Shown in pieces: positions 19,923-28,374 of a DNA stretch of 64,000 nt. The notes beneath the pieces are model-generated. The model saw nothing but the letters and a program-made list of their open reading frames with translations, searched no databases and was not told where the DNA came from. The stretch spans positions 7,177,703 to 7,241,702 of the forward strand of contig CP016211.1 of the NCBI GenBank assembly GCA_001931535.1, in the 5' to 3' direction. The stretch's first letter is position 1, and the number at the start of each line of letters is the position of its first letter. The position numbers and the translations under genes are program-made. The stretch is from Minicystis rosea (lineage in GTDB: Bacteria > Myxococcota_A > Polyangia > Polyangiales > Polyangiaceae).

Positions 19923-20217
19923 GCGATGAAGTCCAAAGCCCCGAGAAGCTGCGAAGAGGTCTCTTCTCACCGCGGGGATGGCGCTCGCGGCGGCGATCAT
20001 CACCATCGTTTACGGCGGGATGCATGCGCTGGGGTTGCGGGAGAATGCGGCCATTCTCTCGGGCACGGCGCCACCGGGCGCGTCGGGTGGGGAAGCGGTG
20101 GCGCTCGGGCTCGCGTACGTGGGTTTTCATTTCGCCGCCGTCGTCGGGGCGCCGATCCTCGTCATCGCGGCCGTGATTCTATGGGGCTACACGCGGGCAC
20201 GCCGCGAGAGGGCTTGA
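19919..20217 (+). CDS. Small membrane protein coupled to the toroid protein, apparent -1 frameshift
   Basis: The ATG at 19919 overlaps the upstream stop (ATGA) and begins MSDEVQSPEKLRRGLF, but this frame runs off into non-coding sequence. Adding one G to the G4 run 19974-19977 joins it to MALAAAIITIVYGGMHALG and the rest, ending TRARRERA. The joined protein would have about 100 residues with two membrane segments (ALAAAIITIVYGG; YVGFHFAAVVGAPILVIAAVIL). Without the correction a 79-residue protein would start at the ATG at 19978. Function unknown; probably works with the upstream membrane-anchored protein. Confidence 0.6.
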
Positions 20218-20238
20218 GCTCGGGCCACGGCGAATACG

Positions 20239-20272
20239 AAGGCTCCGGCGCCTCTCCATACGCCGGAGCCTT
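20239..20272 (+). terminator. 12-bp perfect hairpin
   Basis: AAGGCTCCGGCG / CGCCGGAGCCTT with a 10-base loop, 21 bases after the small membrane gene. The outer A/T pairs give a short T run at each end, so it could terminate transcription in both directions (the small gene at 20321 converges on it). Confidence 0.65.
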
Positions 20273-20320
20273 GCATTGTGCGACCGCCGGTCAGCGGGGG
20301 GGAGAGACCGGCGGGTGCGC

Positions 20321-20488
20321 TCACTTGGGGAGCTGCTGGAGGATGTACGTGCGCACGAGCCCCTGGAGCTCCGGATGAGCCGCGATCACCACGTCTCCTG
20401 CCAGCGCCAGGGCGACACAACCCACGATGGTTTTCCACGACATCGGCTTTGCGCGCCGGCTTCTTGGTCTCCTTGAAGCAGTCTTCAT
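20321..20488 (-). CDS. Small single-pass membrane protein, 55 residues
   Basis: Starts MKTASRRPRSRRAKPMSWKT and continues with a hydrophobic helix (IVGCVALALAGDVVIAA), ending LVRTYILQQLPK. The start is set by GGGAGG placed 7 bases upstream of ATG, one of the best ribosome-binding sites in the window. A strongly basic N-terminus before the helix predicts N-in/C-out topology. No homologue is recognised. The gene is convergent with the pair at 18756-20217 and shares its terminator hairpin. Confidence 0.55.
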   Translation of the reverse strand: MKTASRRPRSRRAKPMSWKTIVGCVALALAGDVVIAAHPELQGLVRTYILQQLPK

Positions 20489-20865
20489 ATGACGACCTCC
20501 CGACGACGAGCCGCCGCCCCGGGCCCTGCAGCGTCCTTTCGGCGTACCGCGAGCAAAGGTGGTTTGCGTATTGCAGCGGAGCGATCAACCCACCGTCCCT
20601 GATAATATTCTGGGCGCTCGGCCGGTCGTCAAGACACCGGACCGCCGGAGTGTGCTCTCTCCTCTCGCCACCACGACATCGATGTGCTCGATACGCACAT
20701 CGACTCCAACGCTCCTCGATTCCCAACGGGCATGAAGCCCTCCTCTCCACGAGTGAGCGCAAACGCACCTATTTCACACCTCTTCACCCAACATCCTCGC
20801 ACCGTCCTCTCCCCCTCCTTCGACATCCAGTCTCTACGCGCATGCAGCCGGCAACGAGCCCAACC
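20489..20865. other. Intergenic stretch, nothing recognised
   Basis: Upstream region of the small membrane gene. No second gene is supported; base composition is less GC-rich than the flanking genes. Confidence 0.35.
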
Positions 20866-20925
20866 CCCTCTCACGCCTTTTTGCGCCTCTGCGTCTTTGC
20901 GCCTTTGCGTTGAAATCTCTTCTCC
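20866..20925. repeat. Copy of dispersed GCGTCTTTGCGCCTTTGCGTT repeat
   Basis: Contains TCACGCCTTTTTGCGCCTC, TGCGTCTTTGCGCCTTTGCG and TTGAAATCTCTTCTCC. It matches the copy at 37681-37744 over more than 30 bases with few differences. Intergenic, about 115 bases before the glycosyltransferase start. Confidence 0.75.
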
Positions 20926-21041
20926 ACCCCACAATCGACGAACACGTCACTCCAGCTCCGGCCCAACACGTGGGGCGGTGATGGGGACCGCCCGCGGCGC
21001 CTGGACAACGATCGCGGGGGCGTGATCTACTTGCCGCCATC

Positions 21042-22916
21042 GTGGAGCCCGAAGTCGACGCTGCATCGCCCAAGGAAGAAGCCGATTCGGCCGCCGAGCC
21101 CGCGGAGACGAAATCACGCGAGGCCGGAAAACAAGCCGAAGCGCCTGCGGGGAGCGCGCGGTTCCTCGGGTGGCCGCTGGTCGCGGTGATCGCCCTCACC
21201 GTGCGGGCCGCGTATCTGATGACGGCGCACGGGACGGCGTTCACGCATCCCATCCTCGACGCGGATTATTACGATGCGCTCGGGGCGCGGATTGCCGGGG
21301 GCTCCGGATTTCCGGCGGAGCCGTTCTGGCAACCACCCTTCTATCCGCTGCTCCTCGGGTGGATTTACCGCATCTTCGGTCACTCGCTGTGGGCGCCGCG
21401 GATCTTCCAGGCGGCGCTCGGCGCGGGCGCGGCGGCGCTCACGTGCGAGGCGGCCACGCGGCTCGCGGGCAAGCGATGGGCGGGCGTGGCCGCAGGCCTC
21501 TTGGTAGCGCTCCACGGAACGCTGGTGTTCTTCGATGGAGAGCTCCTGCCCACGTCGCTCGCGGTGTTCGTGGCTGCGCTGGTGCTTTGGCTCTCGATCT
21601 GTGTGAAGCCGACGGCCAAGTCGGCGCTCGCGCTCGGGGTCGCCGTGGGGCTCGGGGCGCTCGCGGTCGCGCCGCTGCTCCTGCTCGTCGTTCCGGCGGC
21701 GTGGGCCGTGGGGCCGTGGCGATCGCGACGGCCCGTCCTCTGTTTGGCGGCGGCCCTCTTGATCATCGCGCCGGTGACGATCATGAATCGCGCGCGCTCG
21801 GGGGAATTCGTCCTCATCTCCGCCAACGGTGGTGTGAACCTGTGGATTGGTAACAATCCTGATGTCGATCGGACGATGGCCATTCGTCCGGGCGCCGCGT
21901 GGGAGACGTTGGTGAGCGAGCCGGAGCGCGAAGGCATCACCGGCGCGGGCGCGCAGAGCGATTATTTCGTGAAGAAGACCGCGAAATGGTGTGCCTCCGC
22001 GCCGGGCGCGTGCGTGTCGAACCTCGTGTGGAAAGCGCGGCTCCTCTTCGTCTCCCGTGATTTGCCGCGCAACGAGGATCTTTACGTCGCGCGGGAGCAA
22101 TCCCCCGTGCTCGCGGCGCTGACGGGGCGGCTCGGCGGCCTCGCCTTGCCGTATACGATTCTGTGGCCGCTCGCGGCCGCGGGCGCCGCGGTGGCCTTGC
22201 TGCGACGCACGCGGGCGGATTTGCTCTTGGTGGCGACCGCCGTCGCATTGGCGGCGCCGAGCGTGATGTTCTTCGTGACGGGACGTTATCGCGCGCCGCT
22301 CGCGCCGGCGTTGTGCGTGCTCGGCGCGGTGTTCCTCGTCGAGGCCGCGGCGCCGCGCGTGAAGCCGGCGTGGGCGCCCATCGCGGCCGCGCTCGTGGGC
22401 CTGGGACTCGCCGTGATGCCCGTGAAGCTCGCCGTGGATCGCGTGAATTTCCGCGCGGAGACCCATTATGCGGTCGGCGGCCGCCTGGCACGGCTCGGGG
22501 ACGACGAGGGCGCGAAGAAGGCTTTGGAGCAAGCGCTCGCGGCTCGGCCCGACTACCTGGAAGCGGCCTACAACCTGGCTTTGACGCTGGAGCGTTTGCA
22601 GCAATATCCGGAAGCGGTGAAGGCTTACGACCGCATCCTGCGACGCAATCCGATGATGCTCGAAGCCCGCGTGCGCCGGGCGGGCATCCTCATGAGGACA
22701 GGTGATCTCGCGGGCGCCGAGAAGGCGCTCAGCGATCTGGCGAAGGATTCACCCGAGGTGCCCGAAGTGTGGATTGGGCTCGCGCGCTTGTCGCTCACGG
22801 CCGGGGACAAGGCCGCTGCCGAAGTGCTTTTGAGCAAAGCGGAGCAGGCGGCGGGCGGGAAACACGCGGAGGCGGAGGCGCTGCGCGAGGAGATGCGGAG
22901 AGCGGACACACATTGA
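21042..22916 (+). CDS. GT39/PMT-type glycosyltransferase with C-terminal TPRs
   Basis: 624 residues from a GTG. The acidic N-terminus (about 1-45) precedes the first membrane helix. The early periplasmic loop HPILDADYYDALGARI carries the acidic DxDYY feature of polyprenyl-phosphate-sugar-dependent GT-C enzymes (GT39/ArnT group). QPPFYPLLLGWIYRIFG and about ten further helices follow, to residue 460. The C-terminal 160 residues are TPR units (HYAVGGRLARLGDDEGAKKA, YLEAAYNLALTLERLQQYPEAV, VWIGLARLSLTAGDKAAAEV). I infer transfer of a sugar from a lipid carrier to a protein or glycan on the periplasmic side, with the TPRs binding the acceptor. Confidence 0.85.
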   Translation: MEPEVDAASPKEEADSAAEPAETKSREAGKQAEAPAGSARFLGWPLVAVIALTVRAAYLMTAHGTAFTHPILDADYYDALGARIAGGSGFPAEPFWQPPFYPLLLGWIYRIFGHSLWAPRIFQAALGAGAAALTCEAATRLAGKRWAGVAAGLLVALHGTLVFFDGELLPTSLAVFVAALVLWLSICVKPTAKSALALGVAVGLGALAVAPLLLLVVPAAWAVGPWRSRRPVLCLAAALLIIAPVTIMNRARSGEFVLISANGGVNLWIGNNPDVDRTMAIRPGAAWETLVSEPEREGITGAGAQSDYFVKKTAKWCASAPGACVSNLVWKARLLFVSRDLPRNEDLYVAREQSPVLAALTGRLGGLALPYTILWPLAAAGAAVALLRRTRADLLLVATAVALAAPSVMFFVTGRYRAPLAPALCVLGAVFLVEAAAPRVKPAWAPIAAALVGLGLAVMPVKLAVDRVNFRAETHYAVGGRLARLGDDEGAKKALEQALAARPDYLEAAYNLALTLERLQQYPEAVKAYDRILRRNPMMLEARVRRAGILMRTGDLAGAEKALSDLAKDSPEVPEVWIGLARLSLTAGDKAAAEVLLSKAEQAAGGKHAEAEALREEMRRADTH

Positions 22917-23021
22917 GGGAGCCTCCCGATGGGCAATGCCGCGACGAGGCTCGTGGCAGGCCTTCGGCGTCGAGGTCGCTTGCGCGGGCGACGCACCGGC
23001 GCATGGATCTCCGGAGGCCCG

Positions 23022-24014
23022 ATGATGCTCCGGACGATATCGCAGCTCGGTTGGATGGGCATGGCGGCGGCGCTCACCGTCAGCGCAAGTGGCTGCTCCC
23101 GACATCGCACCCCGAATCTCGCCGCGCGCGCCGACGCGCTCACGGCGGATGCGCTGGTGATCGCGGCGGGGGACATCGCCGATTGCGACTACAAGAAGGG
23201 TGAATACGCCCAAAGCACGGCCGATCTCGCCAAGCAATACCCGGGAGCGACCGTCCTCGCCCTCGGGGACATCGCGTACCCGAATGGCACGCGGACCCAG
23301 CTCGCCGAATGCTACGACGAGCGCTGGGGCGCGCTGAAGAAGAGGACGCGGCCCGCGCCCGGCAACCACGACTACGGTCTCCGCAAAGCACGCGACAACG
23401 CGGATCCCTATTTCGAATACTTCGGCGCGAGCGCCGGGCCTCCGGGAAAGGGGTATTACAGCTTCGACCTCGGGGCTTGGCACATCGTCTCTCTGAACAG
23501 CATGGCGGGCGCGGAGGACGTGGAGGCGTCGACGCCATCGATGGATGAGCAGGCGCGTTGGCTGGAGCGGGATTTGAGCCGCACCCATGCGCCCTGCATT
23601 CTCGCGTTCTGGCACCATCCCCTCTTCAGCTCGGGCCATCACGGCCACAAGCCCGACGATCCGGGACGAGCGGTGGGGCCGCTCTGGGAGGCGCTCGAGG
23701 CGCACGGCGCCGACGTCATCCTCAATGGCCACGATCACGATTACGAGCGCTTCGCGCCGCAGACGATCGATGGCGTCGTGGACCGCGCCCACGGGATCCG
23801 GCAGTTCATCGTGGGGACGGGAGGCGCCGAGCTCCGCGCCTTCAAGGACAAGCACATCTTGCCGAACAGCGAGGTGCGCATCGACGACGAGCACGGCGTC
23901 CTGCTCCTCGAGCTCCATTCCGGGAGCTACGAGTGGCGGTTCCTCACGATCGATGGCACGACCGGCGACGCCAGCAACGGGCCGGTGGCCTGTCATCCCA
24001 AAGCAGACGATTGA
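23022..24014 (+). CDS. Metallophosphoesterase lipoprotein (purple acid phosphatase-like)
   Basis: 330 residues. GGAGG at 23013-23017 sets the start at the ATG-ATG pair. Lipobox VSASGC with lipidated Cys near residue 25. The calcineurin-like metal site is complete: AAGDIADC (D), LALGDIAYPNG (GD), APGNHDYG (GNH), AFWHHPLFSSG (H) and ILNGHDHDYER (GHDH). The arrangement is that of secreted purple-acid-phosphatase-like enzymes with a two-metal centre. Substrate is unknown; location outside the cytoplasm. It follows the glycosyltransferase after 105 bases in the same direction and may be co-transcribed. Confidence 0.88.
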   Translation: MMLRTISQLGWMGMAAALTVSASGCSRHRTPNLAARADALTADALVIAAGDIADCDYKKGEYAQSTADLAKQYPGATVLALGDIAYPNGTRTQLAECYDERWGALKKRTRPAPGNHDYGLRKARDNADPYFEYFGASAGPPGKGYYSFDLGAWHIVSLNSMAGAEDVEASTPSMDEQARWLERDLSRTHAPCILAFWHHPLFSSGHHGHKPDDPGRAVGPLWEALEAHGADVILNGHDHDYERFAPQTIDGVVDRAHGIRQFIVGTGGAELRAFKDKHILPNSEVRIDDEHGVLLLELHSGSYEWRFLTIDGTTGDASNGPVACHPKADD

Positions 24015-24038
24015 CGAGGGGAATGCGCGAGCGTGCGC

Positions 24039-24728
24039 TCAAACACCGCTCTTCGCCAGCGTCTTCCGGGCAAAGCTCGCCATCAGCAGCATTCCACCAA
24101 GGGAGAGCGCGAGGCCGAGGACGGTGGCGACCCAACCCATGACGCCCAGGGGCGGGCGCTTGCCGTCGATGAGGTCGGCGGCGTCGTGCACGAGCGAGCC
24201 CACGTAGGCTTGAAAGGCGGTGACGGGCAGGAGGCCGAGGCCCGTCGCGGCCGCGAAGGTGCGGACGGGCATGCGCGTGAGCGAGAGGCCGTAGCTCAAG
24301 AAGTTCTGCGGGACGATGGGCGTGAGGCGGAGGAGGACGGCGATCTTGAAGGGCTCGGAGCCGACGGCGCGCAGGATGGCGGTGAAGCGCTCGCTCTTGG
24401 CCGTCCAGCGCGCGACCGGATCGTGAAGGACGAAGCGCCCGACGAGGAACGCGACCGTGCCCGCGAGGGTGACGGAGGGCCAGGCCAGGGCAAAGCCCTT
24501 GAGCGGCCCGTAGACGTAGCCGGCGAGGCCCGAGAAGAGCGCGATGGGCGCGGTGAAGACGGCGCCCACGGCATAGGTGGCGACGTACATCGCCGCGCCG
24601 GCCGCCGTGCCTTCGCGCATGTGATCGATGAGCGCGAAGAGGCCCGCGCGCACCGGAGGGAGCTGGGTCGCCGCGAGCGGCAACGCCAAGATCAAGAGCA
24701 TGGGGAGGAAGCGAAGGACGCGGGCCAC
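24039..24728 (-). CDS. TVP38/TMEM64 (VTT domain) membrane protein
   Basis: 229 residues from GTG. Five to six hydrophobic segments; GLAGYVYGPLKGFALAW and RLTPIVPQNFLSYGLSLTRM are hallmark VTT/SNARE-associated motifs, with the proline-rich re-entrant loop. Members of the family scramble or transport lipids; the specific role here is unknown. Its end lies 24 bases from the convergent phosphatase gene. Confidence 0.88.
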   Translation of the reverse strand: MARVLRFLPMLLILALPLAATQLPPVRAGLFALIDHMREGTAAGAAMYVATYAVGAVFTAPIALFSGLAGYVYGPLKGFALAWPSVTLAGTVAFLVGRFVLHDPVARWTAKSERFTAILRAVGSEPFKIAVLLRLTPIVPQNFLSYGLSLTRMPVRTFAAATGLGLLPVTAFQAYVGSLVHDAADLIDGKRPPLGVMGWVATVLGLALSLGGMLLMASFARKTLAKSGV

Positions 24729-24838
24729 GGAGGCCGCACTCTATCAGAGGCGCGCGACGCGACGTGGAGAGACCGTGCATGCGGGCGATGACTTTGCCAA
24801 TGACAGCCGATCGCAATGCGCCGACGTGAGGCCCGCCG

Positions 24839-25411
24839 TCAGCGCAGGCTCGCCGCGAGCGCGCGGGCGGCGTCGAGGTCGGCGACCCGGACCAAGGCGA
24901 TCACGCGCGATCGCGCGCTCACGCTCGATGGGCGCTCGCCGATGCATTCGTTCCCGGTGGGCACGTTGAATGGCTCGCTCGGGGCCAGCGCCGCGAGGAA
25001 GATGTCGCCCACGTGCGCTCGCGGCGTGAGGCCCGATCCGGGGAAGCCGCGGCGGTGGTCCTGCGCGCCGACCACGCCGGCGACGCTCCCGCGCGAGACC
25101 TCGACGATCTCGCCGGCAAACGCTTCGGAGATGCTGTTCGTGCAGCGCTGATGGTTGTGGGTCACGCGCACGACGGCGACGTGCTCCGCAGCTGCGAGCG
25201 CGGCGAGCGCATCGCGCTTCGAGACGATGCCGGCGGCCGCGGTCCAGCCCTGCTCGGCGGCGGCGTCCGGCAAAGCGGAGCCTGCATCCGGTGGAACGGC
25301 AGACGCGGTGATCGACGCCGATGCGGACGCAGGCGGTTGCGCGACGGGCGCCTTGGAGCCTTCACACGCGTCGAGAAGGAGGAGCGGCACGAGGAGAATG
25401 CAACGCATCAT
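24839..25411 (-). CDS. Small lipoprotein of unknown function
   Basis: About 190 residues starting MMRCILLVPLLLLDAC, with lipobox LLDAC, then a Pro/Ala/Ser linker and a compact domain with several cysteines (HNHQRCTNSISEAF, GNECIGERPSSV). The chosen ATG forms an ATGA overlap with the stop of the upstream frame as it now reads; however, that upstream frame is probably extended by a sequence error, so the overlap may be fortuitous. A GTG 15 bases further upstream is possible. No family recognised. Confidence 0.65.
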   Translation of the reverse strand: MMRCILLVPLLLLDACEGSKAPVAQPPASASASITASAVPPDAGSALPDAAAEQGWTAAAGIVSKRDALAALAAAEHVAVVRVTHNHQRCTNSISEAFAGEIVEVSRGSVAGVVGAQDHRRGFPGSGLTPRAHVGDIFLAALAPSEPFNVPTGNECIGERPSSVSARSRVIALVRVADLDAARALAASLR

Positions 25412-26157
25412 GTTGTGAGAACGCACACGACGGGCGGTCTTTTCCGCGACGAGAATACACCGAGCCCATGCGTGTCGCCGGCGCGCCGATCGAACGACAC
25501 CCGTGAGGCAGGTTGGGAAAAGGTCCTCGATCGCGGTGGGTGCCGCGCTCCATCGTCGAACGCGCGGTGACGGCGCGCGCTCTCTTCAAATCTGCTTCGC
25601 TTTGCCCCCGCGAGCTTCGCCAGCATCGCGTGGTGATCGCGCGCTTTCACGACATCGATGCTCGATCCATCGGGGCTGCCGCCCTTCTTGAGCGGGGGAA
25701 CGAGGCCGTACATCTCATCGGGACCGAGCGGCGGGAGAGAGGCCTTGTCGCGCGCGTAGCGAGACTGGAAGAAGCCGTCGACCATGAAGGCGTCCATCAC
25801 CAGATAGAGGTTGAACACCAAATTGAACTGGTCCGTCATGTTGCCGTTCAGGCCCATGAACGGCTCGAGATAATAGTAGTTCGGCTTGCGATAATAGATG
25901 TACGAGCCGAAGGCCGTCTTCATGAAGACATGGCTCTTCGCGTGGGGCAGGCGCCAGGCGGCGAGCTCCTCGCGGTGGTCGTCGGGGCGGACGGTCTCGA
26001 GGAATCCGTCGCTGAACGAGGCGTGCCCTTCCGCGCGGAGGAAATCGATCACCTCGGCGGGCAGGTCCTTGCTCCAGCGCTGGAGATCCTCTTCGGAGAA
26101 GGAACCGAAGCGCTCGGTCCGCGCGTGCCGTTCGAGGAACTTGCTGTAGTCCGCCAT
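25408..26157 (-). CDS. GAD-like/DUF1851 protein, T6SS Tdi1-type immunity-like
   Basis: As read, 249 residues. The conserved part is a GAD-like N-terminal domain (FLERHARTERFGSFSEEDLQ, LPAEVIDFLRAEGHASFSDG) followed by a DUF1851-type region (FMKTAFGSYIYYRKPN ... FNLYLVMDAFMVDGFFQSRY ... DEMYGLVPPLKKGG), the layout of Tdi1-type immunity proteins against type VI secretion DNase toxins. The last 60 residues look like out-of-frame sequence. One extra base in the C5 run 25605-25609 would end the protein at 25586 with KLAGGKAKQI, about 190 residues, which I consider the true end. No toxin, VgrG or PAAR gene is adjacent, so it is an orphan. Confidence 0.7.
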   Translation of the reverse strand: MADYSKFLERHARTERFGSFSEEDLQRWSKDLPAEVIDFLRAEGHASFSDGFLETVRPDDHREELAAWRLPHAKSHVFMKTAFGSYIYYRKPNYYYLEPFMGLNGNMTDQFNLVFNLYLVMDAFMVDGFFQSRYARDKASLPPLGPDEMYGLVPPLKKGGSPDGSSIDVVKARDHHAMLAKLAGAKRSRFEESARRHRAFDDGARHPPRSRTFSQPASRVSFDRRAGDTHGLGVFSSRKRPPVVCVLTT

Positions 26158-26455
26158 CGTCTGCTCCTTTCACGCGTCGACCGACGGATGGGCCGCGCTC
26201 GTGTCACCGCGCTCCTCGGTCGAAGCGCACGCTCCCCGAGCAAGGCTCCGAGGCCCCAGCGCGAGAGGACGTGCATGCGCTCCACCTACCGCGCGCGCGT
26301 GAGGAGCGTCAGCCAATACTTTCTGCCATCGCCCGGCGGCGCGCCCGAGAGGGTCGGGCGCGCTCTCGACACGAAGTCGCGTTCGAGCGGGAGCTCGTCG
26401 GTTGCCGGATGGGTGATGAGGCGGGACGTGAAGGTGGGTTACGTGATTGACTGCG
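26158..26455. other. Intergenic stretch, nothing recognised
   Basis: 298 bases between two minus-strand genes; contains the upstream region of the GAD-like gene. No repeat, hairpin or small gene was recognised. Confidence 0.35.
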
Positions 26456-27744
26456 TCAGCCGGAGCACACGTGCGTGACGGTATCGCAGAGACCGCTCAC
26501 GCAATCGGCGTTGATCATGCAGGCCTTGCCGTCACCGCAGGGCGAGCAGGAGGCGCCGCCGCAGTCGACGTCGGTCTCCGCGCCGTTCTTCATCCCATCC
26601 ATGCAGAAGGAGATGCAGTTGCCGGTGCCGTCGCACGCGCCGAAACCCAGGAAGCATGCGGTGCCGGCCGCAGCCGGGACCTGCATCGGGAAACCGAACG
26701 TGCACATGCCGATCGTGCACTCATTGCCGTAGTCCGGCACGTCGCTGTAGTCGATGGTGGCCAGGATTGAGCCCGAGCCGTCGCACATGTCGACGTGGCA
26801 ATCGCCCGGCGTCTGCGTGCTCACGGCCGTACCGGCGGGGGCGAAGGCGAAGCCGCAGGTGCCCGCGGTGCACGTGCGCATGTGACATTCGGTGTCGGCA
26901 CCGGGGCAGTCGGAGGGCGTTTGACACCCGAGCGGCGCGCAGATGTTGTTGAGGCAAAGGCCGCTGATGCAGTCGGCGCCGACCTGACACGCGTTCCCCA
27001 CGGCGCAGGCGGGGCACGGACCGCCGCAATCGACGTCGGTCTCCGCGCCGTTCTTGATGGCGTCCGCGCAGGAGGAGGCGACCGTGCAGACGCCGAATAG
27101 GCAGCCGGTGCCGAGCGGGCACTGGTTGCTGCACGCGCCGCAGTTGAGCCAATCGTACATCAGATCGAAGCAGGAGCCGTTACAGCTCGTGAGCCCCGGA
27201 GGGCACAGCGGCGGGGCCGAAGAGCAGGCTCCCGAGACGCACGATTGCGAGCAGCACTCCGCATCACCGAGGCACGGCGCGCCGTCCGTGCGGCAAGTCG
27301 GATCGTCCTCGAAATCGACGTCGACCCCGGCCTTGCCGTTGCGGTGCATCGACAGATGCACCATCACCGGCTGCACGTTGCTCACCGAGGCGAGCACCGC
27401 ATCACTGATCCACGTGGGCGAGCTCGCCGGCGTCATCGCGGCGCACGACCCTTGATAGGCATTGCCGAGGAAGCTGACTGTCCCCACCGGCAAACCATTC
27501 ATGTCGAATACGGTGGCCTGGCCGGGGAACACGTCGACCGACCGACTCACCGAATGGCTGCCCGTGGCCTTCACCACGATACAGCCGACGCTGCCATCGG
27601 AAGGGACTTGGCTGATGGCGATCTGCGCCACCCCGGTATCGCCGTCTCCCCCTCGGCGTTCGAACACCCTGCCTCCAAAACCGGCGCTCCCGCGATGAGC
27701 GCGAGCGCGCCGAGACACGCAAATCGTCGCATGTTCATGTTCAT
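26456..27744 (-). CDS. Cysteine-rich surface lipoprotein, apparent -1 frameshift after the signal
   Basis: An N-terminal signal MNMNMRRFACLGALALIAGA ... LEAGC (lipobox) begins at 27744 but is one frame off from the body. Adding one base to the C5 run 27648-27652 gives ...GCSNAEGGDGDTGVAQIAIS and joins them. After a roughly 110-residue beta-rich domain (AQIAISQVPSDGSVGCIVV ... VMVHLSMHRNGK) come cysteine-rich modules: CRTDGAPCLGDAECCSQSC, two DVDCGGPCPACAVGNAC-type units and CMINADCVSGLCDTVTHVC at the end. Such proteins are abundant on myxobacterial surfaces; roles in adhesion are guessed, not shown. Three ATGs spaced by six bases (27744, 27738, 27732) make the exact start uncertain. Confidence 0.72.
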
Positions 27745-28187
27745 TCTCCGTTTCCAACCGAGCCCGAGGTCCGTGAGGACACGAGTCTCGTACGCTCAGC
27801 CGATGCCAAAGAGGTCAGGGCGTCAAGCGCCTCTCTACCCCTTTTGCAGCCATCGACCGAATTCGAATGTCACAACGTCGGTATTCAAGCATCTCCGTCG
27901 AAATGCACGGCCCCATGACATCGAGGGCGTGGAGAAGTTCCACTCGATGTCGACGCCTGCACCAATGACGTTGGTGCATCCGCACGAAGAAGAGGAGCGC
28001 TCCCATGTCCGGTGACGACCGGGCCTGCCGAATGCGAATCGTCGAGGATCGATGGCGCCGAGCTCGCAAGGGCGACGGCCGAGAGGCTCGCGAGATCGAG
28101 CCGCGGGTAGAGAGTCCCCTCTACATCGACACCGGCGAGGGCGGCCAATGGGGGCAAATTGCTCCTGTATCCGAGCCTGCTCACGAT
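27745..28187. other. Divergent intergenic region, no gene recognised
   Basis: Between the divergent cysteine-rich genes. Reading frames here have no protein-like composition. It probably holds both promoters, but I cannot place boxes with confidence. Confidence 0.35.
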
Positions 28188-28232
28188 GGGGCCGCGAGCG
28201 GCCCCAAACCCCCGGGCCGGAAAAGCCGGCCC
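28188..28232. other. Pair of GC-rich hairpins
   Basis: GGGGCCG-CGAG-CGGCCCC (28188-28205) and GGGCCGG-AAAAG-CCGGCCC (28214-28232). No gene ends nearby, so they are not ordinary terminators; their role upstream of the DUF4215 gene is unknown. Confidence 0.45.
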
Positions 28233-28374
28233 TTGATCGATCTGGCTCCGATCCTGCGACATGGTGATCGTGGTCGGCATCATCGTGACGACACCGCACG
28301 TGTCGCATCTCACAGCGCGCTGAACGCGAGTCGGTGCTGCGAGAACACCGCGAGGCCGTGTAGCATCGGCTACG

